Of a DNA stretch of 64,000 nt, positions 36,212-47,378 are shown piece by piece (positions within the stretch are counted from its first letter, which is position 1; every line of letters starts with the position of its first letter). Below the pieces are notes generated by a model. That model did not search any database. It had not been told where the DNA came from and saw only the letters and a program-made list of their open reading frames with translations. This DNA is from Burhinus oedicnemus (taxonomy: Eukaryota > Chordata > Aves > Charadriiformes > Burhinidae). The DNA lies in assembly GCA_008921705.1 (NCBI GenBank), contig VFFE01007188.1, positions 855,443 to 919,442 on the forward strand. Direction: 5' to 3'. A program made the position numbers and the translations under genes.

Positions 36212-37125
36212 GCTCATCCATGCAGGTCTTCTGCCTCCTTTGCCTGATTTCTTGCTCTTAGGGATGCATTGAGCTTGAGCTTGGAGGAAGTGGTGCTTAA
36301 ATATTAACCAGCTGTCTTGCACCCACCTTCCTTCTTAGCACCTGCCTTAGCCCATGGGATTCCTCCAAGCAAGTCTTTGAAGGGGCCAAAGTTAGCTCTC
36401 CTGAAGTCCAGGGCTGTAATTCTACTTTTTGCCCTGCTTCTTCCATGCAGGATCCTGAACTCTACCATCTCATGGGCACTGCAGCCAAGGCTATCACCAA
36501 CCTTCACATCCCCAACTAGTCCTTCTGTGTTTGTAAGCACAAGGTCCAGCAGTGCACCTCTCCTTTTTGGTTCCTCCCCCACCTGTGACAAGAAATTATC
36601 TTCAATGCTCTGCAGAAACCTCCGGGACTGCGCGTGCCTGGCTGTGTTGTCTTTCCAGCAAACGTCAGGGTAGTTGAAGTCCCCCATGAGCACCAGGGCC
36701 TGCAATTGTGAGGCTATTTCCAGCTGCCTGTAGAAGGCCTTATCGACTTCCTCTTCATGATACAGTGGTCTGTAGTAAACACCCACAACAGTGTCTCCCA
36801 TATTAGCCTGCCCCTTAATTCTTACCCATAAGCTTTCAACACATTCTTCATTCACCCCTAGGCAGAGCTTGATACATTCCAGCAACTCCACCACCACGTC
36901 CCACTGGCCTGTTTTTCCTAAAATGTACGTAGCCATCCATGACAGCATTCCAGTCATGTGAGCGATGCCACCATGTCTCTGGAACTGCAATGAGATCATG
37001 GCCCTGTGACCACACATAGATCTCTAGTTCTTCCTGTTTATTCCCCATGCTGTGTGCGTTGTTGTACAGGCATTTCAGAGAGGTAGTCGAGCATGTAGGT
37101 TTCCCTGGAGGGAAGATTAAGTGTG
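36212..37125 (-). mobile_element. CR1 LINE endonuclease-region fragment, minus strand
   Basis: A CR1 piece truncated at both ends, containing the ORF2 endonuclease domain and a little of the downstream linker (left) and the ORF2 start region (right: 'tccccatgctgtgtgcgttg' near 37043-37062). It lacks the RT and 3' UTR. Its left boundary is exactly where the family B LTR loses homology, suggesting that a deletion or insertion joined the two. Confidence 0.88.
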
Positions 37126-37132
37126 AAAACAA
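36304..37132 (-). pseudogene. CR1 ORF2 AP-type endonuclease remnant
   Basis: The domain normally nicks target DNA to prime reverse transcription. Two minus-strand frames cover it. The first (37132-36848) has LKCLYNNAHSMGNKQEELE, then DLIAVPETWW, which holds the catalytic glutamate, and SHDWNAVMDGY. The second (down to 36304) has VGVYYRPL, LMGDFNYPDV with the conserved D and N, LLDLVLTN, and the final catalytic motif as CSAHEMVEF. In the family this last motif reads S-D-H; here the aspartate codon is GCC (complement at 36475-36477), a single-base change. A frameshift with some lost residues lies between the two frames near 36860-36930. Inactive for several independent reasons. Confidence 0.9.
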
Positions 37133-38820
37133 TTAACTCAGACAAAAAAGTCCCACATATTACGACGCTGTAAGTTAAAATATTGAACAACAACCAAAAT
37201 TTTGTCAGGAATCAGTACCATTTCCCAAGTGCTTCTTTATATGCCATTTACACAAAGATGCTACTCAACTGTTACACTGATACATTCACTTATTTCAGCT
37301 CTAAATGCCTCAGTGTGCTACCCCATCAAGTTTCCAGGTAAAAAAAACCCACAGAAGACAGAAGTGACAATTATATTGTTCCCATCTTCTAGCCAGACAC
37401 AAATAAGAAATGCTTTTTGGTTACAGCTGTTAAATAATTTTCAAAGTATGTTTGCATGAAGGAAAGCTTCAGTGCTCTTAACCTAAGAAAAAATGTTTGC
37501 CATGAGTCAAAGGACTGTATATAGCAGATGATGAAGTAACAGTGGTTTAGAATGGGATATATGCATTGGATACTAGGCTTAGTCTGTTTAGATTCTTATT
37601 AGATTTTTTTTTTTGCCATGGATATTTTTTCAGCTTCCATTTTATTTATTTACTCTGTGCTCTTTTCTGCCTGGATATTTTACCACCTTGTTTCTCAGCC
37701 ATCTAACTTGCATCCATTCCTTTGTCATGTTTTTGCTGTCTCTCCTAAGTGAAATACACTCAGGTTATAACAGAACTTTTGACCTCCAAAAGCTCAGATG
37801 CAGTGCAGTGTATGAGTTATTCAGCAATTGCTGTAGGACATGTGGCACATCCCAGGGCAGAGAGGTATGTGGCTTTGAGACATATTTGCTCTAGTCCAGA
37901 CCAGCAATACAGCAATGCAATGTCTCCGGTAGCTGTTTTATATTACACAGCAACCAGTGGTCCTGAGCTTCTGATATGACAGGAAGTTTTGCTGGAAAGA
38001 TGTAGCTAAATCTACTTTCATAATCCCTACATTAGTTACAGAAGAAGGACTACTCCAAATATTTGCTGAGCCACTGAGATAGCTCTTTGAAAAGCTATTA
38101 ATATGCTGGCCTTATAGCCTGTCTTTGCAATGGTGAGAGGAATGCAGCTTGAATGCAAAGGCAAATGATGGACCATTCGTCTCTAGCAAGAATTTAAGTA
38201 GTATATATTTGTATATAATACTGCAGACAGAAAAGTAAAATAAAAAAAAAAATCTCCTTTGCTTCAGTGTATTTTTAATTCTTTAAAGTACAAGTATTAT
38301 TGTTATAAAAGAAAAGCAGAGTTTTGTCTCAGGCATATGATCAAGAGTATTGATTCATTGCCCACCATTGTTATTATGATAAGAATTTAGGGTGAAAATT
38401 AATGCAGAACAGAAAACAAAACAAAAAAAAATGCAGATAGAAGCCTATTTAAGAAGTGTCTATTCCTTTAGATAGTGTTCTGTTGCTGCATTATCTTTTG
38501 CAAATCAAAAAAACCCCAGCCAAGCAAACTAAAAAAACCTCAGTCATCTGCAAATACGTTTCAGCTCACTAGTTTTGTCAAGAACAGACCTGGACAAAAC
38601 TGCTAGCAGTTACTTTAAAGTTTGGACTTGGAGAGAACTCAGATGGCTAAGATTCCCAGAAAGACCTGTAGGACATCCTAACCCTCTACACACCCATAGT
38701 AAGGCTTTTGAGCATGTTTGTCTTGTGACAAAGGCTCTCTACTTGTGTCTCTTGAAAGGCTCATCTGCTAATCCTATTTTGACTACCACAATTAATCTAA
38801 TAATTTTCAGTGCATCTACT
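37126..38820. other. AT-rich unique sequence
   Basis: No gene or family repeat is recognised. The overlapping frames at 37613-37979 show no domain and no strong splice context. A 5-base target duplication for the adjacent LTR ends this stretch (CTACT at 38816-38820). Confidence 0.55.
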
Positions 38821-38821
38821 T

Positions 38822-38846
38822 GTCCTGGTTTGAGCTAAACCAGGAC
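38822..38846. repeat. Inverted repeat at LTR 5' end
   Basis: GTCCTGGTTT (38822-38831), spacer GAGCT, AAACCAGGAC (38837-38846): perfect 10-bp arms. In the sister LTR the second arm has one mismatch (AAAGCAGGAC), which suggests the palindrome is a family feature. Confidence 0.9.
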
Positions 38847-39166
38847 CAATTTGGTTCAGTAACTTTACTTTTTAGCTAGGCCTCTTCTAACTGCTGAAAT
38901 TGACAGCCTGTTGTGCAGAAAACGTCTCTCTCAGAGTAATAAGACCCATGTTTACAGTTGATGCCAAGGAATGGTATGCAGAGAGGCTCTGGCTTATACT
39001 TATTGCTATAACAACTTTGTTATTGCCAGCCAATTTTGTTATTTGCCCCGTTGGAGGGTCGGAAGCAGAAAAGCATAGAGAGGTCACAGCTGCTGGGAGG
39101 AGCGGACAGGACAGGTGATCCAAAACTGACCAACAGGGTATTCCATCCCGTCTGCCTCATGCTCAG

Positions 39167-39173
39167 TATAAAA
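39167..39173 (+). promoter_or_regulatory. LTR TATA box (TATAAAA)
   Basis: TATAAAA about 346 bp into the family A LTR, in the position expected for the U3 promoter. The sister copy has TATATAAG at the matching place (15872-15879, minus strand). Transcription would run rightward into the flank. Whether this copy is transcribed is unknown. Confidence 0.7.
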
Positions 39174-39553
39174 GCTGAGGGATCAAAGGGTCACCTCTTT
39201 CTTCAATGGCCGGCATCTGAGGAGGACTCTGTCTGTTCATCTACCTTTGATCCCGATCCGAATCCAGATCCGGAATCCAGTTCCTGTCCGTCACTGAGTC
39301 CAGCGTGGGACTTCCCCAGTGCCTGCTGGTGACATGATTGTCATCCTGGGAGCTTGATATGGTTTTGTATATATTTCATTATTTTCTTTGGTTTTATTTT
39401 ATTATTAATATTTCATTAAAGTAGTTTAGTTCCTTCTAAACCCTGAAGTCTCTCTTTTTCCCTCTCTCTCCTGCCTCCCTTCAGAAGTCGAGCAGGAGAG
39501 AGAGAGCATCTATTGTTCCACCTGATTGGGCCAATCTGGCCCAAACCATGACA

Positions 39554-41385
39554 TTACTAGTAAGGTAGCAACAGGCAGCTCCAGTTTTGTGTAACATCAT
39601 AGCAGTAAACACAGTTTTTCCCATAATGAGAGTTTTACTGCTGATGCCCTCTACCTTTTCCAGTGGTTTTTAAATCTTTTCATTGATTGCCCATACTATC
39701 TTGGCACCTAACTTAGATGGTATGGTTTGCCTCACTGGAGTTTAGTAACTGGGTTTTACGTGCTGCAGTGCTTGTTCCTTAATCCACGGTCCTTCACCTA
39801 TTAGTATTATTGTAATACACTGCATTCAGAAATTTCTGAGGGACTTAACAAATGCATGGTACTCATTTCTGGTAAAGGAGTATTGTTTTCATTCCCTCTC
39901 TCTTCCTCTACTGCCCTGTAGAAATTAAAATTCTTAGGAGAGAAAAAAATCCTAACTCCATGTCTATTTTAACATCCTGAGACTGCTAACCATAAAAGTA
40001 CTTTTTTTATGTAATGATCCATAAGACCCTTACTAAGATCAGGAAAGTCATGTTGGATAAGCCAAAAGGAGCATGGAGAAGAGCAGAGGGTAAGAACAGA
40101 TGGAAGGAGGCATAGGAAACAAAGAAACAAAAAAAAATCCACTTCCTATGATTTGTAGGAAGTTGTATGAAAACTGTTGGGACCATTCTTGACACAGTAG
40201 CCTGTAGCAAAATTGAAAATCATCATTGACTACACTCAGTATTCTGAGATTTTCATTTGTTTGAGTCTGTAACTTCCCCAGAATAAAATAATCAAATATT
40301 AAGTTCATTTTATGATGTACTAGTTTTTACGTTTCTACACTTTATCTTGCTTGCATTCCTCTTTAGAAGAACTATAAAGAATTGCTTTTTCATAAAGACT
40401 AACTTACTTTTCTCCTTGAGCTGAAAATCTAATGGGAAAGAATTTGGACTCTTGGGACACAGTTTGCAGGGGAGGAGGAACACACACTTCCACTGGGCAT
40501 GTTATATTTACTCTATGTATATGTAGAGACCTCAGAAGCTTAGGCTCCACCTAGAAGATGACTTTGATTATGTCTGAACTGTGGAAGTGAAAAGCTCATT
40601 CAAGCTGCTTCAGAATACATGATAACGAAGATACTGCATGTCCACCCTTCACCATCCCTCTTTCTTACTCCATGTCCCAGTGAGCCTAAGATAAATGAAC
40701 AGAGAGCAAGATGCGGTATGCACCAACAAGGATCTTTAGGGACCACCATAGTCCTGGGTGCTGAAGGAACATTTAATGAAGTACACTACCATTTCCACAC
40801 AGACTCTGTGTCTGGGTTTTATTTCAGAAGACACAGACTTAGAACTCAGCAACATCATTTTCTAGGCACCAAATAACGGAGTGTTAAAGGTCTTAACAAC
40901 TTATTCATTATGTAGGGTGACTTAGAAAACTTAAGACATACCCAGGAACACAACTAGGCATACTGAGATGATAGAAATTCTACCTCATGCAGACACTTTA
41001 AATACTGCTTCAGATTGGTGTTGCTCCAAGACTGACATACTAGAATATTTTCCTGATTATAGATTGCTGAGTATTTTATGCTAAAAATGGCAGGACTCTG
41101 TTTTATTTCAAAACACAGGCAAGGTACAATGTGGTCATGTTATCTCTTCAATCAATAACTTTTGCTTAAAAATTAGTTGAAAACTTTAATCATGTTTTCG
41201 CTTGTTCTTCTCTTTCTTAGAGTAGGCAATCTAGTTTCTTTAACCTTTTCTCACTAATGATGTTTTTCATATCTCTGATTATTCTCATTGTTTTCTTTAA
41301 CTCACACGCTCATTGTCTCTTCCTTTGAAACTTTTTTTGAGGTACAGACATAACAGCCAGTTGCACAGCATGACAGACAGCTTAC
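39554..41385. other. AT-rich unique sequence
   Basis: No gene or family repeat is recognised. The minus-strand frame pair at 40007-40308 and the plus-strand frame at 40619-40876 show no recognisable domain. Confidence 0.55.
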
Positions 41386-41670
41386 TTGGCCTATGCTGGA
41401 AGAGATGGACTGAGCAGCACTGCATTAACCAACGGGTATCCCACTGCCAGGGTGCAATACCAGCTGCCAGCTCCCTATGGAGCAAGCACCGGGAGCCATA
41501 GGAGCTGCATGGGCTTAAGAAGAGGAAGGGCCGAAGCCACCTCTGGGGAACCCCAGAGGCCAGGTGGGCTTGGGGGAGGCTAATCAGGGCCATTAAGGCC
41601 TATTAGTGCACTCAGGGCCCTGACAGCCACTTGAAGGAAGCCACTGATGAAGGCAGCTGTAAAGAAGGCA
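41386..41670. other. GC-rich island of unknown origin
   Basis: About 285 bases clearly richer in G and C than the surroundings, between AT-rich flanks. It contains several short self-complementary pieces ('ctccctatggag', 'cagggcc...ggccctg' near 41586-41621). No CR1 or LTR landmark, tRNA-type promoter box or recognised protein domain was found. Frames are open on both strands because of composition. Could be an unlisted nonautonomous repeat or a small unique GC-rich element. Confidence 0.4.
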
Positions 41671-42869
41671 AAATAGACCATCAACTAGGTCCTCTATAGT
41701 GGTATCAGGAATAATAATTTTGATCTCTCCTGGAGTCTTATGTAGAATTTCAGTCTGAGAATGTGACTTTCTGCCATATCACAGGCTCTTCTCACATTCA
41801 AGAAAATGAGCAGGTCACACAATTCACTTCCTGACTTTGTGGCAGCACATGACCACTTGAGTAGGTGAGGAAGAAAAATGGGCAGAGCTGGGGAAACTGG
41901 GAAACTCTGAGAGAGAGAATTATGGAAAGAAGTTAATCAGTTATCAGAATAACAAAATGGCAATATGGGAGAAAGTAAGCAGTATACTGGCACAAGCTTT
42001 TAGTGAGATACTGCTGCATCTTTGTGTCCCTTCAGGAACTAGAAGGTAATTATGGCTCGGTTACAATGTCTTGTAGAGCTATTGTCTTGTTGATAAAACC
42101 TACATGAAATTTGTTATTCAGAATTTTCTCTGAAGTAATATTCTGCACCATTGAGAATTACCTGGGGTCCATCAAGAAAAAAAGATACTCCTTGCTGGAT
42201 CTATTTCACAGTTGAAGCAGTCAACATCTTATTAGGCTCACTTATTTTGTTTGCAAATTGAAGAAAGACATTCCATCCACTGAGGTCTGCAGTTTCTGCT
42301 GTTGGTGTAAAATAACTGTAATCTTCCTTGTTTGTGTCAGAGCCTTTCCCAGCTGCAACTCCCCCTTGACTCCAAACAATTTTGTGTGATATACATGTCA
42401 TTCAATTTAGGAAGAACAAGGCACTCGGCATGCATAACACAACCAGTTATTACATTCTGCCTGCTAAAGACTAAGCAAGTTCATGTCCTCCAAATGCGGT
42501 CAGAATGTTGGCATTAGCTCATTTTACACACACACACAAAAAGATAACAGACAGCTGTACTTTTGTTAAATCAGATTCCACTTGGCACTTGCGTTAACAT
42601 GAGTAAAATTACATCTTGTAAGATAAATTTGCATTTCAAGAACCATGATGACTGTTTTGATTTCAGCATTTCTGTCTTCCATATGTATAGATATATTTAT
42701 TAGTCTGAAGTGACAGCTTAGTAGTAGTTTGGTGATTGGTGTGTTTGTTTTTTTTCTTTAAGCAGTTACGGATTAACAGATAACAGATATAAAGTGTTAA
42801 AAGTTGTGATGTCCAAGACCAGGCTAGAGAAGGGTCAACAGTAGATATCTCGGAAAAGAGGAACAATGA
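41671..42869. other. AT-rich unique sequence
   Basis: No gene or family repeat is recognised. A short (AC)n run occurs at 42527-42539. Nothing else stands out. Confidence 0.5.
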
Positions 42870-43480
42870 ATCTTGAGAAATTTTCTAGTAGTATGATTAA
42901 AGGATTGACTTCGAGACTAGTCTTTTTTAACATTGACATGAAAAGCAAGAGTCAGCTAATGAATTTTATAGATGGCACAAGACTGGGTGATAGAATGTCA
43001 GAAAGCATCATGAAGTGTATGTCCAGCAGGAATAGATCAGACTGCCATTGTATGAGACCCTGTTCAGACTGAAGTCCTGTGTACTGTTTTGGTGGTCCCT
43101 ATTCAAGGAAGATGAACTCAGACTGATGAAGAGACTCATGAGTACCATGGATAACTTGCTTTACTTCAGCATACTTTAGAGCTTGTCTAGCTTATTCTAC
43201 TTTAAAAAAAAAACTGGAAAAAAGGTAAGGTTAAGAGTGAATTACTCTGCAAATGCATCACAAAGGGAATGTCACAGACAAAGAAGAGTACTTTAAACTA
43301 CTAAATACTGACACAAAACAAGTGAATACAATTTCACCATGAATACATTTTGATAGGACGTTGAAAGAAAGTTACTAAACCCCAAAGAAGAATTTATAGA
43401 AGAAGAAAGTAGAAGAAACCTAGAAGGTTTCAAATTAGAGTGTGATAAGATAACAGAAAGGGTTGCACAAGATGGTTAGC
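42870..43480 (+). mobile_element. Very old CR1-like (CR1/L3-type) LINE remnant
   Basis: Weak but ordered similarity to LINE ORF2. 'agtcttttttaacattgaca' (42919-42938) resembles the L-F-N-I segment after the P-Q-G motif. 'aattttatagatggcacaagac' (about 42961-42982) resembles the F-A-D-D-T-K box, here reading FIDGTR. 'cagactgaagtcctgtgtac' (43064-43083) resembles the H-L-E-Y-C segment. Then there are shorter matches to the region before the 3' UTR ('gttgaaagaaagttactaaa' near 43360). All frames are broken. Much more diverged than the other CR1 copies, so probably an ancient insertion. Confidence 0.45.
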
Positions 43481-46343
43481 AAATACTTTAGATCTACATT
43501 CTACATTTATATGCTCAAGACAACACTACAAAGGGTATTTCTATATGGCACCAGTTAACACAGGGAATCACTATTAATATACTCTGCATCTGAAAAAGGC
43601 TACTGAAATGCTTTGGGAATACAATTGTACTGCTTTTCAGTACTCTAAACTGGAGTTTATCGTACATGTAAATGAGAAACAACAAAACAGTTCTTGGTCC
43701 TCTCCCCTTCCTATCTCTCTTTTTTATCCTTCTGCTGCCTACACCAATAGACCAGTGTAGGTGCTTGTAAAGCTGCATGCTGAACCAGAGCAGGAATTAG
43801 GTGTAGCTGAAAAATAAACAAATAAAAGAAAATAAATTATTATTTTATATTCAAGCCAAAACTTGGTTCACTGCACATTCCACAAGCAGTTGTCCTAGTA
43901 TAAGAGGAGGAGAAATGCAAGAACAGAAAAAGGAAAAATCAGAAAGAGCTTTTTGTGCAATAGAGTTTTAATCCAAAGCATTACAAATTTTGATGTGGAA
44001 GTAAGAAAAAAATTATTTTTAACAGTGCAAGTTAGTAAGGTTATAGACAAGAAAGAAAAGAATTTAAAAGTTAATAATAACACTTTTATTAATAATTACC
44101 TTCCCTTTCCTTCTCTTCCCTTCCATTTCCTTGGAAAGCCCTAGAACAGCCTAATCTGGCAAATGGAGCATGGGGCTAAGAAGAGTCTTCAGATCAGCTT
44201 TCCCTCTACAGCACAAAAATTCCGGTTATGTGACAGGGTAATGTCGCTATTTCCATGCATTTGTCTTTTCCATAGTACAGTTGAAATTGTCCCCATTTGA
44301 CCTGAGGCTTCAAGGGTTGAAAAGTGCCTGTCATTTTTAGAACCAAATTAAGGAAAGCAAGTAGCTTTTGTTTCTAGATCCAAATGTTTCCATTAACCAC
44401 ACAAGACTAATTAATGCTTTGTTTTCATATATAAACCAACAAGAAATACTAAGAATAAAAAATTATTAAGAAGTTACTTCTATTCTGACTACCCTTTCAT
44501 GCATAAATACTCTCCCCAACTGCACATGATGCTGAAGACATAAAGTAGGACATGTCAAATAAACTTCTAAGTCAGGAGAATACAGGAGCCGATGTACAAA
44601 ATGCTGACACTTTCAAATGAATAAATATTTTAGTCTATCTATATAGAACTTGGATTTACATCAACTGAAACATAAACACTAAATAAGAGGAATTCAAAAA
44701 GCAAAGTTTTCAAAAAAATCTCAGTGAGAGTTTTAGTTGATGTGTCACTGAACATTACACATTCCATACATTTTAAATGAAAAACCTCATCTGCTTTAAT
44801 TGCTATGCAAAAAGAAGAGCTGAAGAATTTATTAGATGATGACTCTTTACCTTGGGACCCTATGAATAAATAATCACATAAACTGATTGAACATAAACTA
44901 TTAAGAAAATGGGACTGAGGAAAGTTGCATGTGGTAATCTGACTTTCACTGGAAGAGCAGGAACAGTGACATGTCCATGAGAGCTGTATTGGCTATACAA
45001 AAGAGGGATTTGACCTTTTAACCACTAAAAATACTCATGTTTAGACGGTATTTTAGCAGGAATGAAGGGAAGAAAATTTCAGAAAAAAAAATTCCTGTCT
45101 TAAAAGTGCAATGGTCTGATCTAATTTCTTTTTTTTTTCTTTGACTTTCTAGAGGAGAAATGATCAATAACATCAGTCATGGTCTCAATTCTAATGCTTG
45201 GGAAAAACAAAGAAACAAACAACCCCCCTATCATTCTATGAATTCTTTTCCAGTGCGATTACATAAAAGAATGAACCCTGTCTAAGAGATGTGGGCTTTA
45301 CTGCTCTACATAGTACAGAATGTGCTTTCATAGTCAAGTAATGAGAATAGTGTATGACTCCCATACCATGTAGTTCCAAGTATATGGAATAATCATGAAT
45401 TATCTTTGAATGATATTTCAATATTATATTATTTTTCAAATAGCTCAGATACCAAATTGTTAACTCTCTTGAAAGTTAATCTCCAGAAACTTCAGTTAGA
45501 AGTTCCAAAAAATAAAGAAAAAAAGGAAAAAGATAGAAATGAAAAATGAAGAAACACATGAGTAACTAAGAAGTAATAGAAAACTAGTTTTTATGTTGTA
45601 TTAAAAAAGGCAAGTCTAAACCATCTCGGATTGTAAAATCTAAACAAAAATCTAAAGGAATTTTTCACATGCAAAAGCTTGATGAGTTGTTTTCCACTGA
45701 CAGAACTTTAAACTTCTCAGTCTTTAGAAGATTTAAGTTACTAATAAAGTAATAGGCAGCTGTTGTTTCTTCTTTGAGTTACTTAATTTGTTAGACTACT
45801 AAATCTATTTTTAGATCTTGATACTACTGTTATATTAAGGAGTATAACGTAGCATTATTTATCAAGTAGGGAATTAGAAAGCATTGTGGTGGGAGAGTTT
45901 AGAAAACCAACAAATCGGACCAATTTTTAACTGTGAAATTAAGTTCAATGAATTTGGTCATTGGCAACACACTTATTCATAATCATCAGTTGTTGCACAG
46001 GATTCATCATCATCACATGTACAAAACTGCCAATGTAAATTACAGCATCAGCTGTGCATAGGCACTACCATGGAGCTGATGCCATGCAGTTATTGCTGAT
46101 GGTTGCTGCCTTTGATGGTTCTCTCTTGTGAGGGTCAAGTAGACCAAGGTTGAGAGCTTTTCAGCGAGAGAAGTTACAACTGAAATGGACCTGTTTCTTC
46201 TCTCCAATTTTCCTCTCTTATGCCGGATGTTTTTATGCCATCGCCCCCCTCCGCTAAACCAGGGGTCTCCTCCACTCCAAATATTGCTTGTTTTGTTTTG
46301 ATTTATCAATCACCCCTCTTGAGTGTTCAGGAGATGTCCCCAT
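43481..46343. other. AT-rich unique sequence
   Basis: No gene or family repeat is recognised. Includes a pyrimidine tract at about 44098-44130 and A/T homopolymers near 45085 and 45127. Nothing else stands out. Confidence 0.55.
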
Positions 46344-46664
46344 TGTTTTGGATTTACATGGCAAGGTTTTGGTGAGGAGGGGGCTACAGGAGTGGCTTCT
46401 GTGAGAAGCTGCTAGAAGCTTCCCCTATGTTCGATAGAACCAATGCCAGACAGCTCCAAGATAGACACGCTGCTGCCAAAGCGGAGACAATCAGCGACAA
46501 TCGTAGCACCTCTGTGATAACATATTTAAGAAGGGAGAAAAAACCTGCTGTGTAAGAACAGCCAGAAGAGAGTGAGAATATGTGAGAGAAACAGCCCTGC
46601 AGACAACAAGGTCAGTGAAGAAGGAGGGAGAGGAGGTGCTCCAGATGCCAGAGCAAAGATTCTC

Positions 46665-46960
46665 CTGCAACCTGTCATGAAAACCACACCGAGGCAAGCT
46701 GTCCCTCTGCAGCCCATGGAGGTCCACGGTGAAGGAGATATCCACCTGCAGCCCGTGGACAACCCCATGCCGGAGCAGGTGGATGCACCCAAAGGAGGCT
46801 GTGTCCCCATAGAGGGTCTGTGCTGGAGCAAGCTTCTGGCAGGACCTGTGAACCTTTGGAGGACACATACTGGAGCAGTCTGTTCCTGAAGGACTGTGGA
46901 AATGACCCATGCTAGAGCAGTTCATGAAGAACTGTAGCCCATGGGAAGGATTCACATTGG
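46665..46960. repeat. Degenerate ~40-bp tandem units within LTR B
   Basis: CTGCA-type units begin at 46665 (CTGCAACCTGT), 46706 (CTGCAGCCCATGG) and 46746 (CTGCAGCCCGTGG), spaced 41 and 40 bp. A further CTGTAGCCCATGG occurs at 46932, and 'ctggagcagg'-type blocks lie between. The same motif family is present in the second copy (48510-48730). It is an internal feature of this LTR family lying downstream of the TATA-like element. Confidence 0.75.
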
Positions 46961-47234
46961 AGAAGTCCGTGGAGGACTGTCTCCTGTGGGATGTACATCG
47001 TGCTGGAGCAGGGGAAGAATGTGAGGAGTCCGTCCCTTGAGGAGGAAGGAATGACAGAGACAACATGTGATGAACTGACTGCAACCCCCATTCCCATCCT
47101 CCTGCACCGCTCAGGGAGAGGGAGAAGACAGAGAAATCGGGATTGAAGTTGAGCCCAAGAAGAAGGGAGGGGTGAGGGGAAGGTGTTTTGAGATTTGGTT
47201 TTATTTCTCATTAGCCTACTCTGATTTGATTGGT

Positions 47235-47240
47235 AATAAA
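47235..47240 (+). promoter_or_regulatory. LTR poly(A) signal (AATAAA)
   Basis: AATAAA about 890 bp into the family B LTR, the expected place for the R-region polyadenylation signal. The other long copy has a mutated 'gtaaattaaa' at the equivalent site (about 48957-48966). Confidence 0.7.
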
Positions 47241-47378
47241 TTAAACTAATTTCCCCAAATTGAGTCTGGTTTGCCCATGACAGTAATTGGTGACTGATCT
47301 CCCTGTCCTTATCTCAACCCACGAACCTTCAGTTGTAATTTTTCTCCCCTGTCCAGAGGGGGAGTGATAAAGTGGCTT

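Larger units (their letters stand above)
38821..39553 (+). mobile_element. Complete solo ERV LTR, family A
   Basis: A 733-bp LTR with canonical ends: TGTCCTGGTTTGAGC at the left and ACCATGACA at the right. The flanks CTACT (38816-38820) and TTACT (39554-39558) match at four of five bases, consistent with a 5-bp target duplication. It carries TATAAAA at 39167-39173 and an ATTAAA at 39415-39420 that could serve as poly(A) signal. A near-perfect inverted repeat occupies its first 26 bases. No internal retroviral sequence lies on either side, so this is a solo LTR left by recombination between the two LTRs of a provirus. Its sister copy is at 15690-16223 in inverse orientation. Class assignment (ERVL-like or ERVK-like) is uncertain; the 5-bp duplication is compatible with ERVL. 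Confidence 0.92.
46344..47378 (+). mobile_element. ERV LTR, family B, nearly complete (3' end lost)
   Basis: Starts TGTTTTGGATTTACATGGC, with 'gctacaggagtggcttctgtg' near 46383, the TATA-like 'aacatatttaagaagg' (46519-46534), 'caccaaggtcagtgaag'-type sequence ('acaacaaggtcagtgaag', 46603-46620), a run of degenerate units near 40 bp (from 46665), an AATAAA at 47235-47240, and 'tatctcaacccacgaacc' and 'gagggggagtgataaagtgg' near the end. It stops after 'gtggcttg' (about 47378) where the terminal CACA is expected, so the last tens of bases are lost. No gag, pol or env adjoins it. The 197-codon minus-strand frame across it is an antisense artefact. Confidence 0.9.

Noticed and set aside
35879..36322. 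147-codon minus-strand frame and overlapping plus-strand frames
   Set aside because: Lie across the family B LTR and CR1 junction. They are shadows of repeat sequence.
46491..47084. 197-codon minus-strand open frame
   Set aside because: It lies wholly inside the family B LTR on the antisense strand. It is open because the LTR is GC-rich and internally repetitive.
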